The notes under the pieces were generated by a model. It had not been told where the DNA came from. It did no database searches and was given only the letters and a program-made list of their open reading frames with translations. A stretch of 32,329 bases of DNA from Candidatus Izemoplasma sp. (lineage in GTDB: Bacteria > Bacillota_I > Bacilli_A > Izemoplasmatales > Izemoplasmataceae): positions 1 through 32,329 of the forward strand of contig SKIW01000090.1 in the NCBI GenBank assembly GCA_007116245.1, written 5' to 3'. This document shows, one piece after another, positions 1 to 10,186 of the stretch (position 1 is its first letter; the number at the start of each line of letters is the position of its first letter). A program made the translations under genes and the position numbers.

Positions 1-2598
1 AAACCGTTTGTAATTCGCGAGTTAATTAACCGTGAAATTTCATCAAATATTAAAAACGCGAAATCGTTAATCGAGCGCCTTGACCCTAAAGTTTGGTCAG
101 TTCTCGAAGACGTTATCCGTGAATATCCAGTGCTCTTAAACCGTGCACCAACCCTTCATAGATTGGGAATTCAAGCATTTGAGCCTAAACTTGTTGAAGG
201 AAAAGCGATCCGTTTACACCCGCTCGTCACTACCGCTTTTAACGCGGACTTTGACGGTGACCAAATGGCAGTTCACGTACCATTAAGTGAAGAAGCACAA
301 GCGGAAGCACGCGTTTTAATGCTAGCATCTAATAACATCCTTAACCCTAAAGATGGTAAACCCGTAGTTACACCATCACAGGATATGGTCTTAGGAAACT
401 ACTACCTTACTCTTGAGCGCGCTGGTGCAAAAGGCGAAGGGAAAGTATTCGGAGACTTTAATGAAGCTGTAATCGCTTTTGAAAACGGTGATATTTCACT
501 GCATGCACGCATCGCATTACGCGGGGATGCACTTGGAAATGCACCACTAACTAAAAAGCAAAAAAGTGGTTACTTAGTGACGACGTTTGGAAAACTAACT
601 TTCAATGAAATTCTTCCTAAAAGCTTTCCATATCTTAACGAACCAACAAGAGAAAACTTAGAAGAAAATACACCGAATACATACTTTATCGAACGTGGTA
701 AAAATATCCCAGAAGAAATAAAAAATATGCCGCTCGTCGATCCTTTCCGTAAACGTTTCTTATCGATGATAATCTCGCGTGTATTCGTTGAGTTTAAAAT
801 CAATGAAACGAGTAAGATGCTCGATAAAATGAAAAATCTTGGGTTTAAATACTCAACGTTTGCAGGAATTACAGTTAGCGCATTTGACGTTACACCGTAT
901 AGTCGAAAAGGCGAAGTTTTATCACGTGCAGATAAACGTGTCGAACAAATTCAAGAGTACTTCGAGACCGGACTATTAAGTGAAAATGAGCGTTATGAAC
1001 ATACGATTAAAATTTGGTCTGAAACCAAAGATGTCATTCAAAAAGGCTTACTCGAAGAACTTTCTAAAGATAATCATATTTATATGATGAGTGATTCTGG
1101 AGCGCGTGGTAACGCATCAAACTTTACTCAGTTAGCTGGTATGCGTGGGTTAATGTCTAACCCGTCTGGTAAAACGATTGAGTTACCGATCAAAGCCGCC
1201 TTTAGAGAAGGCTTAACGATGTCAGAGTTCTTTATCTCTACCCATGGTGCACGTAAAGGTTCAACCGATACCGCACTTAAAACCGCCGATTCAGGGTACT
1301 TAACACGACGTCTTGTAGACGTTAGTCAGGATTTAGTTATTACCGAAGAAGATTGTCAAACAGATCGCGGGATTGTCGTAAGAGACATCATTGACAACGA
1401 TGGTAAAATTATTGAACCGGTTGTTGATCGTCTAACAGGACGTTACAGTCAACAAACTGTCGTTCATCCCAAAACAGGTGAAATTCTTATCCAACGCGAC
1501 ACCTATATAACCGAAACAATGGCAAAAGAAGTTGTCAATGCAGGGATTAAAGAAGTCAAAATACGCACTGTCTTAACCTGTAACGCTAAAAACGGTTTAT
1601 GTAAAAGATGTTATGGACAAAACCTTGCAACCGGTGAAAAAGTTGAAGTTGGTGAAAGTGTTGGGATCATCGCAGCACAATCCATTGGTGAACCAGGAAC
1701 ACAGCTTACAATGCGTACCTTCCATACAGGTGGGGTTGCTGGTGCGGATATTACCCAAGGGTTACCACGTATTCAAGAGCTTTTTGAAGCACGTGAACCA
1801 AAAGGGAAAGCCGTTATTAGTGAAATCGATGGGACTGTAACTGACATCGAGCAAATAAATGAACGCTATAAAGTGACTGTCGAAGGTATCGATCGTCATG
1901 TTTACGAAACTAACAGTGGTGTAACACTGCTCGTAAAAGAAGGCGAAGATGTTGTGGCTGGTCAGCAAATTACAGAAGGATCAATCAACCCGAAACAACT
2001 ACTAAAAGCGACCGATGCAGAAACTGTTCAACAGTATATTTTAAAAGAAGTACAAAAAGTATATCGTGCACAAGGTGTTGAGATTTCGGATAAACATATC
2101 GAAATTATCGTCCACCAAATGATGCGAAAAATTAATATCATTATCGAAGGTGATACAGAGCTATTACCTGGAGCACAAGTTTCTATCAAAGAATTTAAAG
2201 AAGCGAATCGTCGTGCTATCACAGCGCGTTCATTACCAGCAGTAGGTCGTCCTGTGCTATTAGGAATCACACGTGCATCATTAAGAAGCGAATCATTCTT
2301 AAGTGCAGCGAGTTTTCAAGAAACCACAAGAGTCTTGACCGATGCGGCTATACGTGGTAAAGTCGATGATTTAGTGGGACTTAAAGAAAATGTTATTATC
2401 GGCGGGTTAATTCCTGCAGGGACAGGAATCTTAAAACACACCTCATTTGAGTATGAAAAACCTGAGCCTGAAGAAGTCGATATTTTAGAAGAAGATGAAT
2501 ACACCGCAGAACGTCCATTTGATTTTGATGAAGATACAGAAGATATTGTTTATGAAGATTTAATGGAAAGTTTCGATGATGATGACGGAGTTTATTAA
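1..2598 (+). CDS. rpoC: RNA polymerase beta' subunit, C-terminal part (5'-truncated by window edge)
   Basis: This is the catalytic beta' subunit of DNA-dependent RNA polymerase. The frame is open from base 1, so the gene begins upstream and 865 codons plus the stop are visible. The Mg-binding motif [10 protein letters not shown] is at visible residues 81-90 (bases 241-270). The bridge-helix region with [17 protein letters not shown] follows. The second zinc site has Cys in EEDCQTDRG and a [11 protein letters not shown] cluster. The trigger-loop region reads [16 protein letters not shown]. The tail is very acidic ([20 protein letters not shown]). In Bacillota rpoC usually ends the rpoBC unit ahead of the str operon, as here, but no ybxF/L7Ae-type gene lies between rpoC and rpsL. 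A strong hairpin terminator follows at once. Identity is certain; the N-terminal third is missing only because of the window edge. Confidence 0.99.
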   Translation, partial: KPFVIRELINREISSNIKNAKSLIERLDPKVWSVLEDVIREYPVLLNRAPTLHRLGIQAFEPKLVEGKAIRLHPLVTTAFNADFDGDQMAVHVPLSEEAQAEARVLMLASNNILNPKDGKPVVTPSQDMVLGNYYLTLERAGAKGEGKVFGDFNEAVIAFENGDISLHARIALRGDALGNAPLTKKQKSGYLVTTFGKLTFNEILPKSFPYLNEPTRENLEENTPNTYFIERGKNIPEEIKNMPLVDPFRKRFLSMIISRVFVEFKINETSKMLDKMKNLGFKYSTFAGITVSAFDVTPYSRKGEVLSRADKRVEQIQEYFETGLLSENERYEHTIKIWSETKDVIQKGLLEELSKDNHIYMMSDSGARGNASNFTQLAGMRGLMSNPSGKTIELPIKAAFREGLTMSEFFISTHGARKGSTDTALKTADSGYLTRRLVDVSQDLVITEEDCQTDRGIVVRDIIDNDGKIIEPVVDRLTGRYSQQTVVHPKTGEILIQRDTYITETMAKEVVNAGIKEVKIRTVLTCNAKNGLCKRCYGQNLATGEKVEVGESVGIIAAQSIGEPGTQLTMRTFHTGGVAGADITQGLPRIQELFEAREPKGKAVISEIDGTVTDIEQINERYKVTVEGIDRHVYETNSGVTLLVKEGEDVVAGQQITEGSINPKQLLKATDAETVQQYILKEVQKVYRAQGVEISDKHIEIIVHQMMRKINIIIEGDTELLPGAQVSIKEFKEANRRAITARSLPAVGRPVLLGITRASLRSESFLSAASFQETTRVLTDAAIRGKVDDLVGLKENVIIGGLIPAGTGILKHTSFEYEKPEPEEVDILEEDEYTAERPFDFDEDTEDIVYEDLMESFDDDDGVY

Positions 2599-2605
2599 TT
2601 AATTT

Positions 2606-2638
2606 AAGGTGGGTGTTGAAAAACATCCACCTTTCTTT
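2606..2638 (+). terminator. Rho-independent terminator of rpoC
   Basis: A 12-bp stem (AAGGTGGGTGTT at 2606-2617 with AACATCCACCTT at 2622-2633, one G-T wobble) closes a GAAA loop and is followed by TTCTTT. It lies 7 bases after the rpoC stop and separates the rpoBC unit from the str operon. Confidence 0.9.
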
Positions 2639-2658
2639 AAGGAATCAGATAATATCTA

Positions 2659-2687
2659 TTGACACACCAGGTTCAGTGTTATATAAT
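2659..2687 (+). promoter_or_regulatory. Strong sigma-A promoter of the str operon (rpsL)
   Basis: A perfect -35 TTGACA (2659-2664) is separated by 17 bp from a perfect -10 TATAAT (2682-2687). It lies just after the rpoC terminator. It predicts a leader of about 100 nt before rpsL, long enough to hold regulatory structure. Confidence 0.92.
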
Positions 2688-2731
2688 AACACTTGCGAAA
2701 AACATAAAAACATAGAGTTTATATAACAACC

Positions 2732-2775
2732 ACTGTTTTTATTAGTAAAACCGACACACATGGATGTGTTGCAGT
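2732..2775 (+). promoter_or_regulatory. Possible structured 5' leader of rpsL
   Basis: Within the predicted leader, ACTG (2732-2735) can pair with CAGT (2772-2775) and enclose two small hairpins: TTTTA/TAAAA with loop TTAG (2737-2750), and ACACA/TGTGT with loop TGGA (2756-2769). The SD GAGAGGAGGA lies just downstream at 2781-2790. The stems are short and no known leader family is recognised, so this is only a candidate control element. Confidence 0.3.
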
Positions 2776-2797
2776 ATGAAGAGAGGAGGAATACCCC

Positions 2798-3208
2798 ATG
2801 CCAACGATAAATCAATTGGTAAGAAAAGGAAGACATTCCAAAATTAAAAAAACCAAATCACCACACTTAGGGATCGGCTTTAACTCACTGAAAAAAGAAT
2901 ATACCGACACCCCAAGTCCGCAAAAACGTGGCGTTTGTACACGTGTTGCAACCATGACACCAAAAAAACCGAACTCGGCACTACGTAAATACGCTCGTGT
3001 GCGTTTGACTAACGGTATCGAAGTGACTGCTTATATTCCAGGAATCGGTCATAAACTTCAAGAACATAGTGTTGTCTTAATTCGTGGTGGTCGTGTAAAA
3101 GACTTACCGGGTGTTCGTTATCATATCGTTCGTGGTACGAGAGACACGACAGGTGTTGAAAATCGTAAACAAGGACGCTCGAAATACGGAACTAAAAAAG
3201 AACAATAA
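2798..3208 (+). CDS. rpsL: 30S ribosomal protein S12
   Basis: S12 is part of the decoding centre of the small subunit. The 136-residue product has the family hallmarks: an [12 protein letters not shown] start, [16 protein letters not shown] (residues 55-70) and [17 protein letters not shown]. The streptomycin-determining lysines K56 and K101 (Bacillus numbering) are both present, so the sequence is of the sensitive type. The SD GAGAGGAGGA sits 7 bases before the ATG. It is first in the str operon, 43 bp before rpsG, and driven by the perfect promoter at 2659-2687. Length matches Bacillus S12 closely. Confidence 0.99.
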   Translation: MPTINQLVRKGRHSKIKKTKSPHLGIGFNSLKKEYTDTPSPQKRGVCTRVATMTPKKPNSALRKYARVRLTNGIEVTAYIPGIGHKLQEHSVVLIRGGRVKDLPGVRYHIVRGTRDTTGVENRKQGRSKYGTKKEQ

Positions 3209-3251
3209 CATAAATTTAATCATATTAACGATATGAAAGGAGGAGCCGACT

Positions 3252-3722
3252 ATGCCTCGTAAAGGACATATAGCGAAAAAAGATGTATTACCCGATCCGA
3301 TTTATCATTCAAAACTTGTGACTAAACTGATCAACAACATCATGATTGATGGTAAAAAAGGAACGGCACAAACGATTTTATATAACGCTTTTAAACGCGT
3401 TGAAGAAATGACTAATAAACCCCCAATAGAAGTATTTGAGGAAGCATTAAATAATGTTATGCCAACATTTGAAGTACGAGCTCGACGCATCGGTGGACAA
3501 AACTATCAAGTTCCAAACGAAGTTAGAGAGGAAAGACGTTTCACGTTAGGTCTTCGTTGGTTAACATTATACGCTCGTTTACGCAACGAAAAAACGATGG
3601 AAGAACGTCTAGCCAAAGAAATCGTTGATGCAGCAAACGGAATTGGTGCATCAGTTAAAAAACGTGAAGACATGCACAGAATGGCAGACGCAAACAAAGC
3701 ATTTGCGCACTATAGATGGTAG
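3252..3722 (+). CDS. rpsG: 30S ribosomal protein S7
   Basis: S7 nucleates assembly of the 30S head and binds 16S rRNA near the exit site. The 156 residues equal the usual length, and the product shows [35 protein letters not shown] and [20 protein letters not shown]. The SD AAAGGAGG (3236-3243) is well placed. In E. coli, S7 represses the str mRNA at the rpsL-rpsG junction. Here the junction can form only a small TCATAT/ATATGA hairpin (3220-3236) next to the SD, so similar control is possible but unproven. rpsG ends 15 bp before fusA. Confidence 0.99.
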   Translation: MPRKGHIAKKDVLPDPIYHSKLVTKLINNIMIDGKKGTAQTILYNAFKRVEEMTNKPPIEVFEEALNNVMPTFEVRARRIGGQNYQVPNEVREERRFTLGLRWLTLYARLRNEKTMEERLAKEIVDAANGIGASVKKREDMHRMADANKAFAHYRW

Positions 3723-3737
3723 AAAGGAGCACTCATT

Positions 3738-5807
3738 ATGGCACGTGCATTTAGTTTAGAAAAAACACGCAATATCGGCATCATGGCACATATCGATGCG
3801 GGTAAAACCACGACAACTGAACGTGTCTTATTTCATACCGGCAAGATTCATAAGATGGGTGAAACACATGATGGTGCTTCCCAAATGGATTGGATGGAAC
3901 AAGAACAAGAACGTGGGATAACGATTACTTCCGCGGCAACCACGGCGTTTTGGAGAGAACACCGTGTCAACATTATCGATACACCAGGTCATGTCGATTT
4001 TACTGTAGAAGTTTCGCGATCATTACGTGTACTCGATGGCGCTGTTACCGTACTTGATGCGCAAGCAGGCGTCGAGCCACAAACGGAAACTGTATGGCGT
4101 CAAGCCACAGAATATCGCGTCCCAAGAATTGTATTCATTAATAAAATGGATAAAATTGGCGCGGATTTCGAATACAGTATTTCAACTATAAAATCGCGTC
4201 TTGGTGTTACAACCGCAGCGATTCATTGGCCCATTGGCGCTGAAAATCAGTTTTCAGGAATCATCGATCTAATCGAAAAACGCGCCTATCATTTTGATGG
4301 TGCTGCTGATGAGGTTGCTAAAGAGATAGAAATTCCTGAACATTTAGCTGACATCGTAGAAGAAAAACGTAACGAACTTATTGAAATCCTTGCGGATTTT
4401 AGTGAAGAAATTATGTTACTCTACTTAGAAGGTGAAGATGTTCCGGTAGAACTTATTAAAGAAACGATTCGTCAAGCCACTTTAAATGTTAAATTTTTCC
4501 CTGTACTCTGTGGAAGTGCCTTCAAAAACAAAGGGGTAAAAATGATGTTAGACGCAGTTATCGATTTCCTTCCGGCACCAACGGATGTCGTTGAAGTCAA
4601 AGGAAAACTTAAAGATGGTAGCGAAATTCGCGTACCTTCTAGCGATGACGAAAAATTCGCTGCATTAGCATTTAAAGTTATGACAGATCCCTTCGTCGGT
4701 AAGCTGACCTTCTTCCGAGTTTATGCAGGGGTATTAAAAAAAGGTTCATACATTTCTAACACCACGAAAAACACAAAAGAAAGAGTTGGGCGTATCTTAC
4801 AGATGCATGCTAACCATCGTGAAGAAATCGACACAGTTTACGCAGGTGATATAGCAGCAGCGGTCGGTCTTAAGAACACAACGACAGGGGATACTTTAGC
4901 ACAAGAAAAATACGATATTATACTTGAACAAATGAAATTCCCTGAACCCGTTATCAGCGTTGCAATCGAACCAAAATCGAAAGGTGACCAAGATAAAATG
5001 GGTATAGCACTTCAAAAGCTTGCCGAAGAAGATCCAACCTTTAGAACATACACCGACGGTGAAACAGGACAAACTATTATTGCAGGTATGGGAGAACTTC
5101 ACTTAGATATTATCGTTGATCGAATGAAACGTGAATTCAAAGTTGAAGCAAACGTAGGTGCACCTCAAATTAGTTACCGTGAAACGATTACTACAATGGC
5201 TGAAATCGAAGGGAAGTTCGTTCGCCAATCTGGTGGACGTGGGCAATACGGACACGTTTGGATTAGATTCGAACCTAACCAAAATAAAGGGTTTGAGTTC
5301 CAAGATAAAGTCGTTGGTGGAGTGGTACCAAGAGAGTATATTCCTGTAGTTCAAAAAGGATTAGAAGAATCACTCGAAAACGGTATCCTAGCAGGGTATC
5401 CAATCATCGACCTTAAAGCGACTTTATATGATGGTTCATACCACGAAGTCGATTCATCTGAAATGGCATTTAAAATTGCCGCATCAATCGCATTAAAACA
5501 AGCAAAAGACCATTGTAAAGCAATTCTATTAGAACCTGTCATGGATGTTGATGTTATCGTCCCAGACGATTACTTAGGAAACGTGATTGGTGATATTACT
5601 TCAAGACGTGGTAAAATCGAAGCGCAAACCCCACGTGGTAACGCGCATCAAATCGAAGCGAAAGTACCACTTGCAGAAATGTTTGGTTACGCAACCAGCT
5701 TACGCTCGAACACTCAAGGTCGTGGAAACTACTCAATGCAGTTCTCACACTATGACCCAGCACCTAAATCAATTGCTGAAGAGATTATCAAAAAACGTAA
5801 CGGCTAA
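3738..5807 (+). CDS. fusA: Translation elongation factor G (canonical EF-G)
   Basis: EF-G is the GTPase that drives ribosome translocation and, with RRF, recycling. The 689-residue product has all G motifs intact: AHIDAGKT (residues 17-24), RGITI (59-63), DTPGHVDF with catalytic H85, and NKMD (135-138). Domain IV shows [15 protein letters not shown], and the C-terminal part carries [11 protein letters not shown]. The ATG at 3738 has the SD AGAAAGGAG in the 15-bp gap after rpsG, so it is cotranscribed with rpsL-rpsG. A divergent paralogue lies about 1.4 kb downstream at 7217; this copy is clearly the housekeeping one. Confidence 0.99.
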   Translation: MARAFSLEKTRNIGIMAHIDAGKTTTTERVLFHTGKIHKMGETHDGASQMDWMEQEQERGITITSAATTAFWREHRVNIIDTPGHVDFTVEVSRSLRVLDGAVTVLDAQAGVEPQTETVWRQATEYRVPRIVFINKMDKIGADFEYSISTIKSRLGVTTAAIHWPIGAENQFSGIIDLIEKRAYHFDGAADEVAKEIEIPEHLADIVEEKRNELIEILADFSEEIMLLYLEGEDVPVELIKETIRQATLNVKFFPVLCGSAFKNKGVKMMLDAVIDFLPAPTDVVEVKGKLKDGSEIRVPSSDDEKFAALAFKVMTDPFVGKLTFFRVYAGVLKKGSYISNTTKNTKERVGRILQMHANHREEIDTVYAGDIAAAVGLKNTTTGDTLAQEKYDIILEQMKFPEPVISVAIEPKSKGDQDKMGIALQKLAEEDPTFRTYTDGETGQTIIAGMGELHLDIIVDRMKREFKVEANVGAPQISYRETITTMAEIEGKFVRQSGGRGQYGHVWIRFEPNQNKGFEFQDKVVGGVVPREYIPVVQKGLEESLENGILAGYPIIDLKATLYDGSYHEVDSSEMAFKIAASIALKQAKDHCKAILLEPVMDVDVIVPDDYLGNVIGDITSRRGKIEAQTPRGNAHQIEAKVPLAEMFGYATSLRSNTQGRGNYSMQFSHYDPAPKSIAEEIIKKRNG

Positions 5808-5820
5808 TTGATTTAATAAC

Positions 5821-5849
5821 TTGCAATATCAGTTATTTTAAGGTAAAAT
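5821..5849 (+). promoter_or_regulatory. Probable tuf promoter
   Basis: TTGCAA (5821-5826) and TAAAAT (5844-5849) are spaced by 17 bp in the fusA-tuf gap. This would allow EF-Tu to be made in excess of the rest of the str operon. There is no terminator between fusA and tuf, so readthrough also reaches tuf. Confidence 0.6.
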
Positions 5850-5882
5850 AACCATGTTATAAGACCAAATTATAAGACCAAA
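5832..5882 (+). repeat. Palindrome plus 13-bp tandem duplication in the tuf leader
   Basis: A perfect 9-bp inverted repeat, GTTATTTTA / TAAAATAAC with spacer AGG (5832-5852), overlaps the putative -10. It is followed by two exact tandem copies of TTATAAGACCAAA (5857-5869 and 5870-5882), then the SD. Whether the palindrome works as DNA operator, RNA hairpin or neither is unknown. Confidence 0.7.
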
Positions 5883-5900
5883 TCAAGGAGGAAACCTATA

Positions 5901-7091
5901 ATGGGTAAACAAAAATTTGAACGTACAAAGCCCCATGTTAATATTGGAACAATTGGACACGTAGACCATGGGAAAACCACTTTAACAGCTGCAATCGCAA
6001 CTGTTCTATCTAGAAGAGGCATTGGTGATACACAAGCGCAAGATTACGCTTCTATCGATAATGCACCTGAAGAAAAAGAAAGAGGAATTACAATCAATAC
6101 AGCACACATTGAGTATTCTACTGAAGCGCGTCACTATGCACACGTAGACTGCCCAGGACATGCCGACTATGTTAAAAACATGATTACTGGTGCGGCACAA
6201 ATGGACGGAGCAATCTTAGTTGTTAGTGCTTCTGACGGACCGATGCCACAAACACGTGAGCATATCTTATTAAGCCGTCAAGTTGGTGTACCTAAACTTG
6301 TTGTGTACATGAACAAAGTTGATATGGTAGACGACGAAGAATTACTTGAACTCGTAGAAATGGAAATTCGCGATTTATTAACTGAGTACGACTTCCCTGG
6401 AGATGATATTCCAGTTATTCGTGGATCTGCTTTAAAAGCACTCGAAGGTGATGAGAGCTATGAAGACAGCATCATCGAGCTTATGGAAGCAGTCGATACA
6501 TACTTCGATAACCCAGTTCGTGAAACTGAGAAACCATTCTTAATGCCAGTTGAGGATGTATTCAGTATTACTGGACGTGGAACTGTTGCAACTGGACGTG
6601 TAGACCGCGGTACAGTTAAAGTTCAAGAAGAAGTTGAAATCGTTGGTATTAGACCAACACGTAAAACCGTTGTTACTGGTGTTGAAATGTTCCGTAAATT
6701 ATTAGACCGTGCAGAAGCCGGAGACAATATTGGAGCATTATTACGTGGAATCACACGCGACGATGTACAACGTGGACAAGTGCTTGCTAAACCAGGAAGC
6801 GTTACACCACATACTAAGTTCCGTGGTGAAGTTTACGTATTAAGCAAAGAAGAGGGTGGACGTCATACCCCATTCTTCTCAAATTACAGACCACAATTCT
6901 ACTTCCGTACTACAGATGTTACAGGTGTCATCGAATTACCACAAGGTGTTGAGATGGTTATGCCTGGCGACAATGTAGAAATGATTGTAGAACTTATTCA
7001 CCCAATCGCTCTTGAACAAGGAACCAAGTTCTCTATCCGCGAAGGTGGACGCACCGTAGGTGCAGGCGTTGTTGCTGAAGTTACTAAGTAA
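5901..7091 (+). CDS. tuf: Translation elongation factor Tu
   Basis: EF-Tu delivers aminoacyl-tRNA to the ribosomal A site as a GTP complex. The 396 residues carry GHVDHGKT (19-26), RGITI (61-65), DCPGHADY with catalytic H87 (83-90) and NKVD (138-141). The beta-barrel domains include [13 protein letters not shown] and the C-terminal [13 protein letters not shown]. The SD AAGGAGG stands just before the ATG. It is the last gene of the str cluster and is closed by a strong terminator. The sequence is orthodox throughout. Confidence 0.99.
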   Translation: MGKQKFERTKPHVNIGTIGHVDHGKTTLTAAIATVLSRRGIGDTQAQDYASIDNAPEEKERGITINTAHIEYSTEARHYAHVDCPGHADYVKNMITGAAQMDGAILVVSASDGPMPQTREHILLSRQVGVPKLVVYMNKVDMVDDEELLELVEMEIRDLLTEYDFPGDDIPVIRGSALKALEGDESYEDSIIELMEAVDTYFDNPVRETEKPFLMPVEDVFSITGRGTVATGRVDRGTVKVQEEVEIVGIRPTRKTVVTGVEMFRKLLDRAEAGDNIGALLRGITRDDVQRGQVLAKPGSVTPHTKFRGEVYVLSKEEGGRHTPFFSNYRPQFYFRTTDVTGVIELPQGVEMVMPGDNVEMIVELIHPIALEQGTKFSIREGGRTVGAGVVAEVTK

Positions 7092-7110
7092 GCAATCAAA
7101 TTAAAATGTC

Positions 7111-7162
7111 AAAGGCCATAAAGTTAGGATCATATGATCTTCTATCTTTACGGCCTTTTTTT
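7111..7162 (+). terminator. Rho-independent terminator of tuf
   Basis: A long hairpin: AAAGGCC then TAAAG and TAG on the left pair with CTA, CTTTA and GGCCTTT on the right, with two single mismatches. The apical palindrome GATCATATGATC extends it, and a seven-T run follows. It ends the str transcript. Confidence 0.92.
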
Positions 7163-7216
7163 AAAACAGGACCTCAAAGTGCACAAACTAAACTATGACA
7201 TGGAGGAATCGTAGAT

Positions 7217-9289
7217 ATGAAACAATATCCAACCGAAAACATTCGTAACATTGCAATTATCGGGCACCTCGGATCAGGAAAGACATCTCTCACAGAATCC
7301 TTGCTTTATGTTTCAGGTGCTATCGAAAAAAAAGGTGAAGTCGAAAAAAAGTCAACAGTTTCAGACTATTTGCCTGAAGAACACAACCGTTTAACATCAT
7401 TATCAAGCAGTCTTATCCCTATTGAATGGGGAGATTACAAATTAAACTTTATCGATACGCCAGGTAGTGAAGAATTTGTTGGTGAAATCAATCAAGCATT
7501 GACGGTAGTTAAAGCCGCAATCCTTGTTATTGATGGAGCAAAAGGAATTGAGGTAGGAACAGAACGCCTTTGGATTGAGCTAAACAAACGCCATATTCCT
7601 ACGATCATCTTCATTAACAAACTTGATAAAGAAAACATCAAGTTCGATGAACTCATCCAAGATATCCGCAACCGTTTTGGCAAACAAACTGTCCCTTTCG
7701 CATGGCCTATCGGTGAAGGTGAATCCTTTAACGGATATGTCGATTTAGTGAACGACGTTGCAAAAGTTTCCGATGGAACGCAATGTGTACCCACAGATAT
7801 GCCAGACAACATGAGTGATATCGCTGCAGAAATGCGTGAACTCATAATCGAATCTGTTGCAGAAACATCTGAAGCATTGATGGAAAAATACTTTGAAGGT
7901 GAAGAACTTACAGAAGGTGAAATCCGCACAGGATTAAGACTCGGTGTACTAAGTGGAGACCTTAAACCAATCCTAGTAGGATGCGCTACAAAAACATTAG
8001 GTATTCGTACAATGCTCGATATGTTAGGAACTTTCTTACCAGCACCGAATGAACTTAAAGCAATGAAAGGTACTGATGTAGAGACTAAAGAAGAAGTAGA
8101 GCGGAAAACGAGTAATGATGAACCGTTTAGTGCGTATGTTTTCAAAACAACAGTCGATCCATTTATCGGTGCTGTAAACCTATTTAAAGTCGTATCAGGG
8201 ACACTTAAATCCGGAAGAGAAGTTTTAGTTACAAACACTAAGAAAACCGAAAAAGTTAACCAACTCTTCACGTTGATGGGAAAAACACAAATCCCTGTTG
8301 ATGAGCTTTCTGCAGGAGACATCGGTGCCGTTGCAAAACTTGACAGTATTTTCACTGGCGCAACGTTGTCCGATCCTAAAAAACCAATTCTATATACCCC
8401 CGCAGAAGTTCCATCAGCTACTATATACGTAGCGATTCAACCAAAGCATAAACAAGATGAAGACAAAATCTCTACAGCGTTACAACGTCTAAACATCGAA
8501 GATCCAACCTTTGAGGTAAAACGCAATAAAGAAACAGGACAATTACTCATTGGTGGACAAGGAATGACACATATCGGATTTATTTTAGACAAAATGAAAA
8601 ACATGTTTAAAGTTGATGTCGATACATCAGATCAAAAAATCGTTTACCGTGAAACCATTAAGAAAATGACTCAAGCTCAAGGTAGACATAAAAAACAATC
8701 AGGTGGATCCGGACAATTCGGTGACGTTTGGATTCGTTTTGAACCACTTAATCCAAACGAACATAAATTTGAGTTTGCAGAAGAAGTCTTCGGTGGAGCT
8801 GTACCTAAAAACTACTTCCCCGCTGTTGAAAAAGGACTTATCGAAACATTAGAACACGGACCATTAGCTGGATTCCCAGTAATCGGTCTTAAAGCGACAC
8901 TTTATGATGGTTCTTATCACGCGGTTGACTCAAACGAAATTTCGTTCAAGCTCGCCGCATCACTCGCTTTTAGAAATGCTATAAAGGAAGCGCAACCAAC
9001 TGTTTTAGAACCCATTATGCGTGTTGAAATTACGGTGAAAGACGATTATGTAGGAGACGTTATGGGCGATATAAACAAACGCCGTGGACGTGTTCTCGGT
9101 ATGGATCCAATTTCGGACGGTATTCAAAAAGTGTCCGCAGAAATTCCCGAAGCTGAAATCGTGAAATACACCATCGATTTAAAAGCGATGACGCAAGGTA
9201 GTGGGGCTTTCGTACGTGAGTTTGCCCGGTATGAAGAAGTGCCAGGAAATTTGATCGACAAAATTATTGAAGAGTACAAAAAAGACTAA
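7217..9289 (+). CDS. EF-G paralogue (EF-G-like GTPase, EF-G2 type)
   Basis: A 690-residue translational GTPase with the full five-domain EF-G layout but divergent catalytic motifs. G1 reads GHLGSGKT (16-23) instead of AHIDAGKT. The RGITI switch-I motif is degraded to NRLTS. Switch II reads DTPGSEEF (80-87), with Ser at the place of the catalytic His of EF-G. NKLD (134-137) and the domain IV segment SGGSGQFGDVWIRFEP are kept. It has its own SD (TGGAGG, 7201-7206) but no clear promoter in the short gap after the tuf terminator. A tandem terminator follows. Its role (translocation, recycling or stress-specific ribosome work) cannot be read from sequence. I do not call it a TetM-type ribosome protection protein. 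Confidence 0.93.
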   Translation: MKQYPTENIRNIAIIGHLGSGKTSLTESLLYVSGAIEKKGEVEKKSTVSDYLPEEHNRLTSLSSSLIPIEWGDYKLNFIDTPGSEEFVGEINQALTVVKAAILVIDGAKGIEVGTERLWIELNKRHIPTIIFINKLDKENIKFDELIQDIRNRFGKQTVPFAWPIGEGESFNGYVDLVNDVAKVSDGTQCVPTDMPDNMSDIAAEMRELIIESVAETSEALMEKYFEGEELTEGEIRTGLRLGVLSGDLKPILVGCATKTLGIRTMLDMLGTFLPAPNELKAMKGTDVETKEEVERKTSNDEPFSAYVFKTTVDPFIGAVNLFKVVSGTLKSGREVLVTNTKKTEKVNQLFTLMGKTQIPVDELSAGDIGAVAKLDSIFTGATLSDPKKPILYTPAEVPSATIYVAIQPKHKQDEDKISTALQRLNIEDPTFEVKRNKETGQLLIGGQGMTHIGFILDKMKNMFKVDVDTSDQKIVYRETIKKMTQAQGRHKKQSGGSGQFGDVWIRFEPLNPNEHKFEFAEEVFGGAVPKNYFPAVEKGLIETLEHGPLAGFPVIGLKATLYDGSYHAVDSNEISFKLAASLAFRNAIKEAQPTVLEPIMRVEITVKDDYVGDVMGDINKRRGRVLGMDPISDGIQKVSAEIPEAEIVKYTIDLKAMTQGSGAFVREFARYEEVPGNLIDKIIEEYKKD

Positions 9290-9293
9290 ATAT

Positions 9294-9321
9294 AACGGTG
9301 TGCCACGCACACCGTTTTTTT
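9294..9321 (+). terminator. Rho-independent terminator of the EF-G paralogue gene
   Basis: A 10-bp perfect stem, AACGGTGTGC / GCACACCGTT with loop CAC, runs into seven Ts, 4 bases after the stop codon. Confidence 0.95.
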
Positions 9322-9334
9322 ATTGTATAAGCTA

Positions 9335-9343
9335 TGATATAAT
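9335..9343 (+). promoter_or_regulatory. Extended -10 promoter upstream of tatD
   Basis: TGATATAAT (TG plus one base plus TATAAT) starts 14 bases after the end of the preceding terminator. The -35 region falls in the T run and is poor. A second TATAAT occurs at 9388-9393 without a convincing -35 and may be an alternative start. Confidence 0.6.
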
Positions 9344-9415
9344 GACTTGAACACAGTATATATTCTGAAAAAAAAACGAAAAAAAGGTATAATAACACCA
9401 CAAGGAGTGAGCACT

Positions 9416-10186
9416 ATGTTTATTGATACCCACGTTCATTTAAATAACCCAAAACTATATAAAGAACTCGATCACTATATCGCAAAAGCAAAGGCCGAAA
9501 ACGTGAATGTCATGATTGTGATTGGATACGACCATGAAACCAATCAAAAAGCAATTGAAATCGCAGAAAAATATCCTTTTATATACGCGTCTATCGGTTA
9601 CCATCCAACCATCGCAAAAGACATTCTTGAAAAAGACTTCACATTACTAGAAAAATTACTAAAACATCCTAAAGTTGTTGCTATTGGTGAATGTGGACTG
9701 GATTTTTACTGGGATAAAGACCACGTCAATGAGCAAATTAGTGTATTCAATAAACAGATTGAACTCTCTAAGCAATACCAACTTCCGATTGTGATACATA
9801 TGAGAGACGCCACAGAAAAAACATATCTAACTTTGAAAGATAATACACCGGATAAAGGAATTATGCATTGTTATAGTGGCTCAAAAGAAATGGCCATTAA
9901 GTTTATTGATCTCGGACTCCATATTTCTCTTGGAGGACCCGTTACCTTTCTAAACGCAAAGACACCAAAAGAAGTCGCAGAAGTTGTGTCTTTAGATAAT
10001 TTGCTTATTGAAACAGATGCACCTTATTTAGCGCCCCATCCTTATCGCGGAAAACAAAATGACTCCAGTTACTTACCACTGATCGCCCAAGCGATTGCGG
10101 ATATAAAAGGTATCCCTATTGAAACCGTCGCCTTAAAAACGACTGAAAACGCGGTTAAACTATTTAATCTTAAGGAGAATGAATAA
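9416..10186 (+). CDS. tatD: TatD-family metal-dependent deoxyribonuclease / hydrolase
   Basis: TatD proteins are two-metal TIM-barrel nucleases linked to 3'-5' exonuclease activity and DNA repair. The 256-residue product carries all expected ligands: DTHVH (H6, H8), GECGLDFYW (E92), VIHMRDA (H128), MHCYSG (H151) and ETDAPYLAPHPYRGK (D201). I start at the ATG at 9416 because it has the SD AAGGAGTG and begins with the family's MFIDTHVHL. An upstream in-frame extension to 9347 would add 23 basic residues without an SD. The stop overlaps the next gene's ATG (TAATG), so the two genes are translationally coupled. Exact substrate unknown. Confidence 0.93.
   Translation: MFIDTHVHLNNPKLYKELDHYIAKAKAENVNVMIVIGYDHETNQKAIEIAEKYPFIYASIGYHPTIAKDILEKDFTLLEKLLKHPKVVAIGECGLDFYWDKDHVNEQISVFNKQIELSKQYQLPIVIHMRDATEKTYLTLKDNTPDKGIMHCYSGSKEMAIKFIDLGLHISLGGPVTFLNAKTPKEVAEVVSLDNLLIETDAPYLAPHPYRGKQNDSSYLPLIAQAIADIKGIPIETVALKTTENAVKLFNLKENE

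Noticed and set aside
2798-3208. Streptomycin-resistance form of S12
   Set aside because: Both key lysines (K56 and K101) are unchanged.
5832-5852. The palindrome after fusA as a terminator
   Set aside because: The loop is only three bases, the stem is all A-T except the outermost pair, and no T run follows.
7492-8355. A 287-codon open frame on the minus strand inside the EF-G paralogue gene
   Set aside because: It lies wholly antisense to a clear translational GTPase, has Ser- and Ile-rich composition typical of a shadow frame, and no SD or recognisable domain.
7217-9289. TetM-type tetracycline ribosome protection protein
   Set aside because: The length and domain IV motif match EF-G rather than TetM, and the G1 motif GHLGSGKT fits EF-G2-like proteins.
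9347-9415. N-terminal extension of TatD
   Set aside because: The extra 23 residues are mostly Lys from an A-rich tract, have no SD and precede the family-typical MFIDTHVHL with its own SD.
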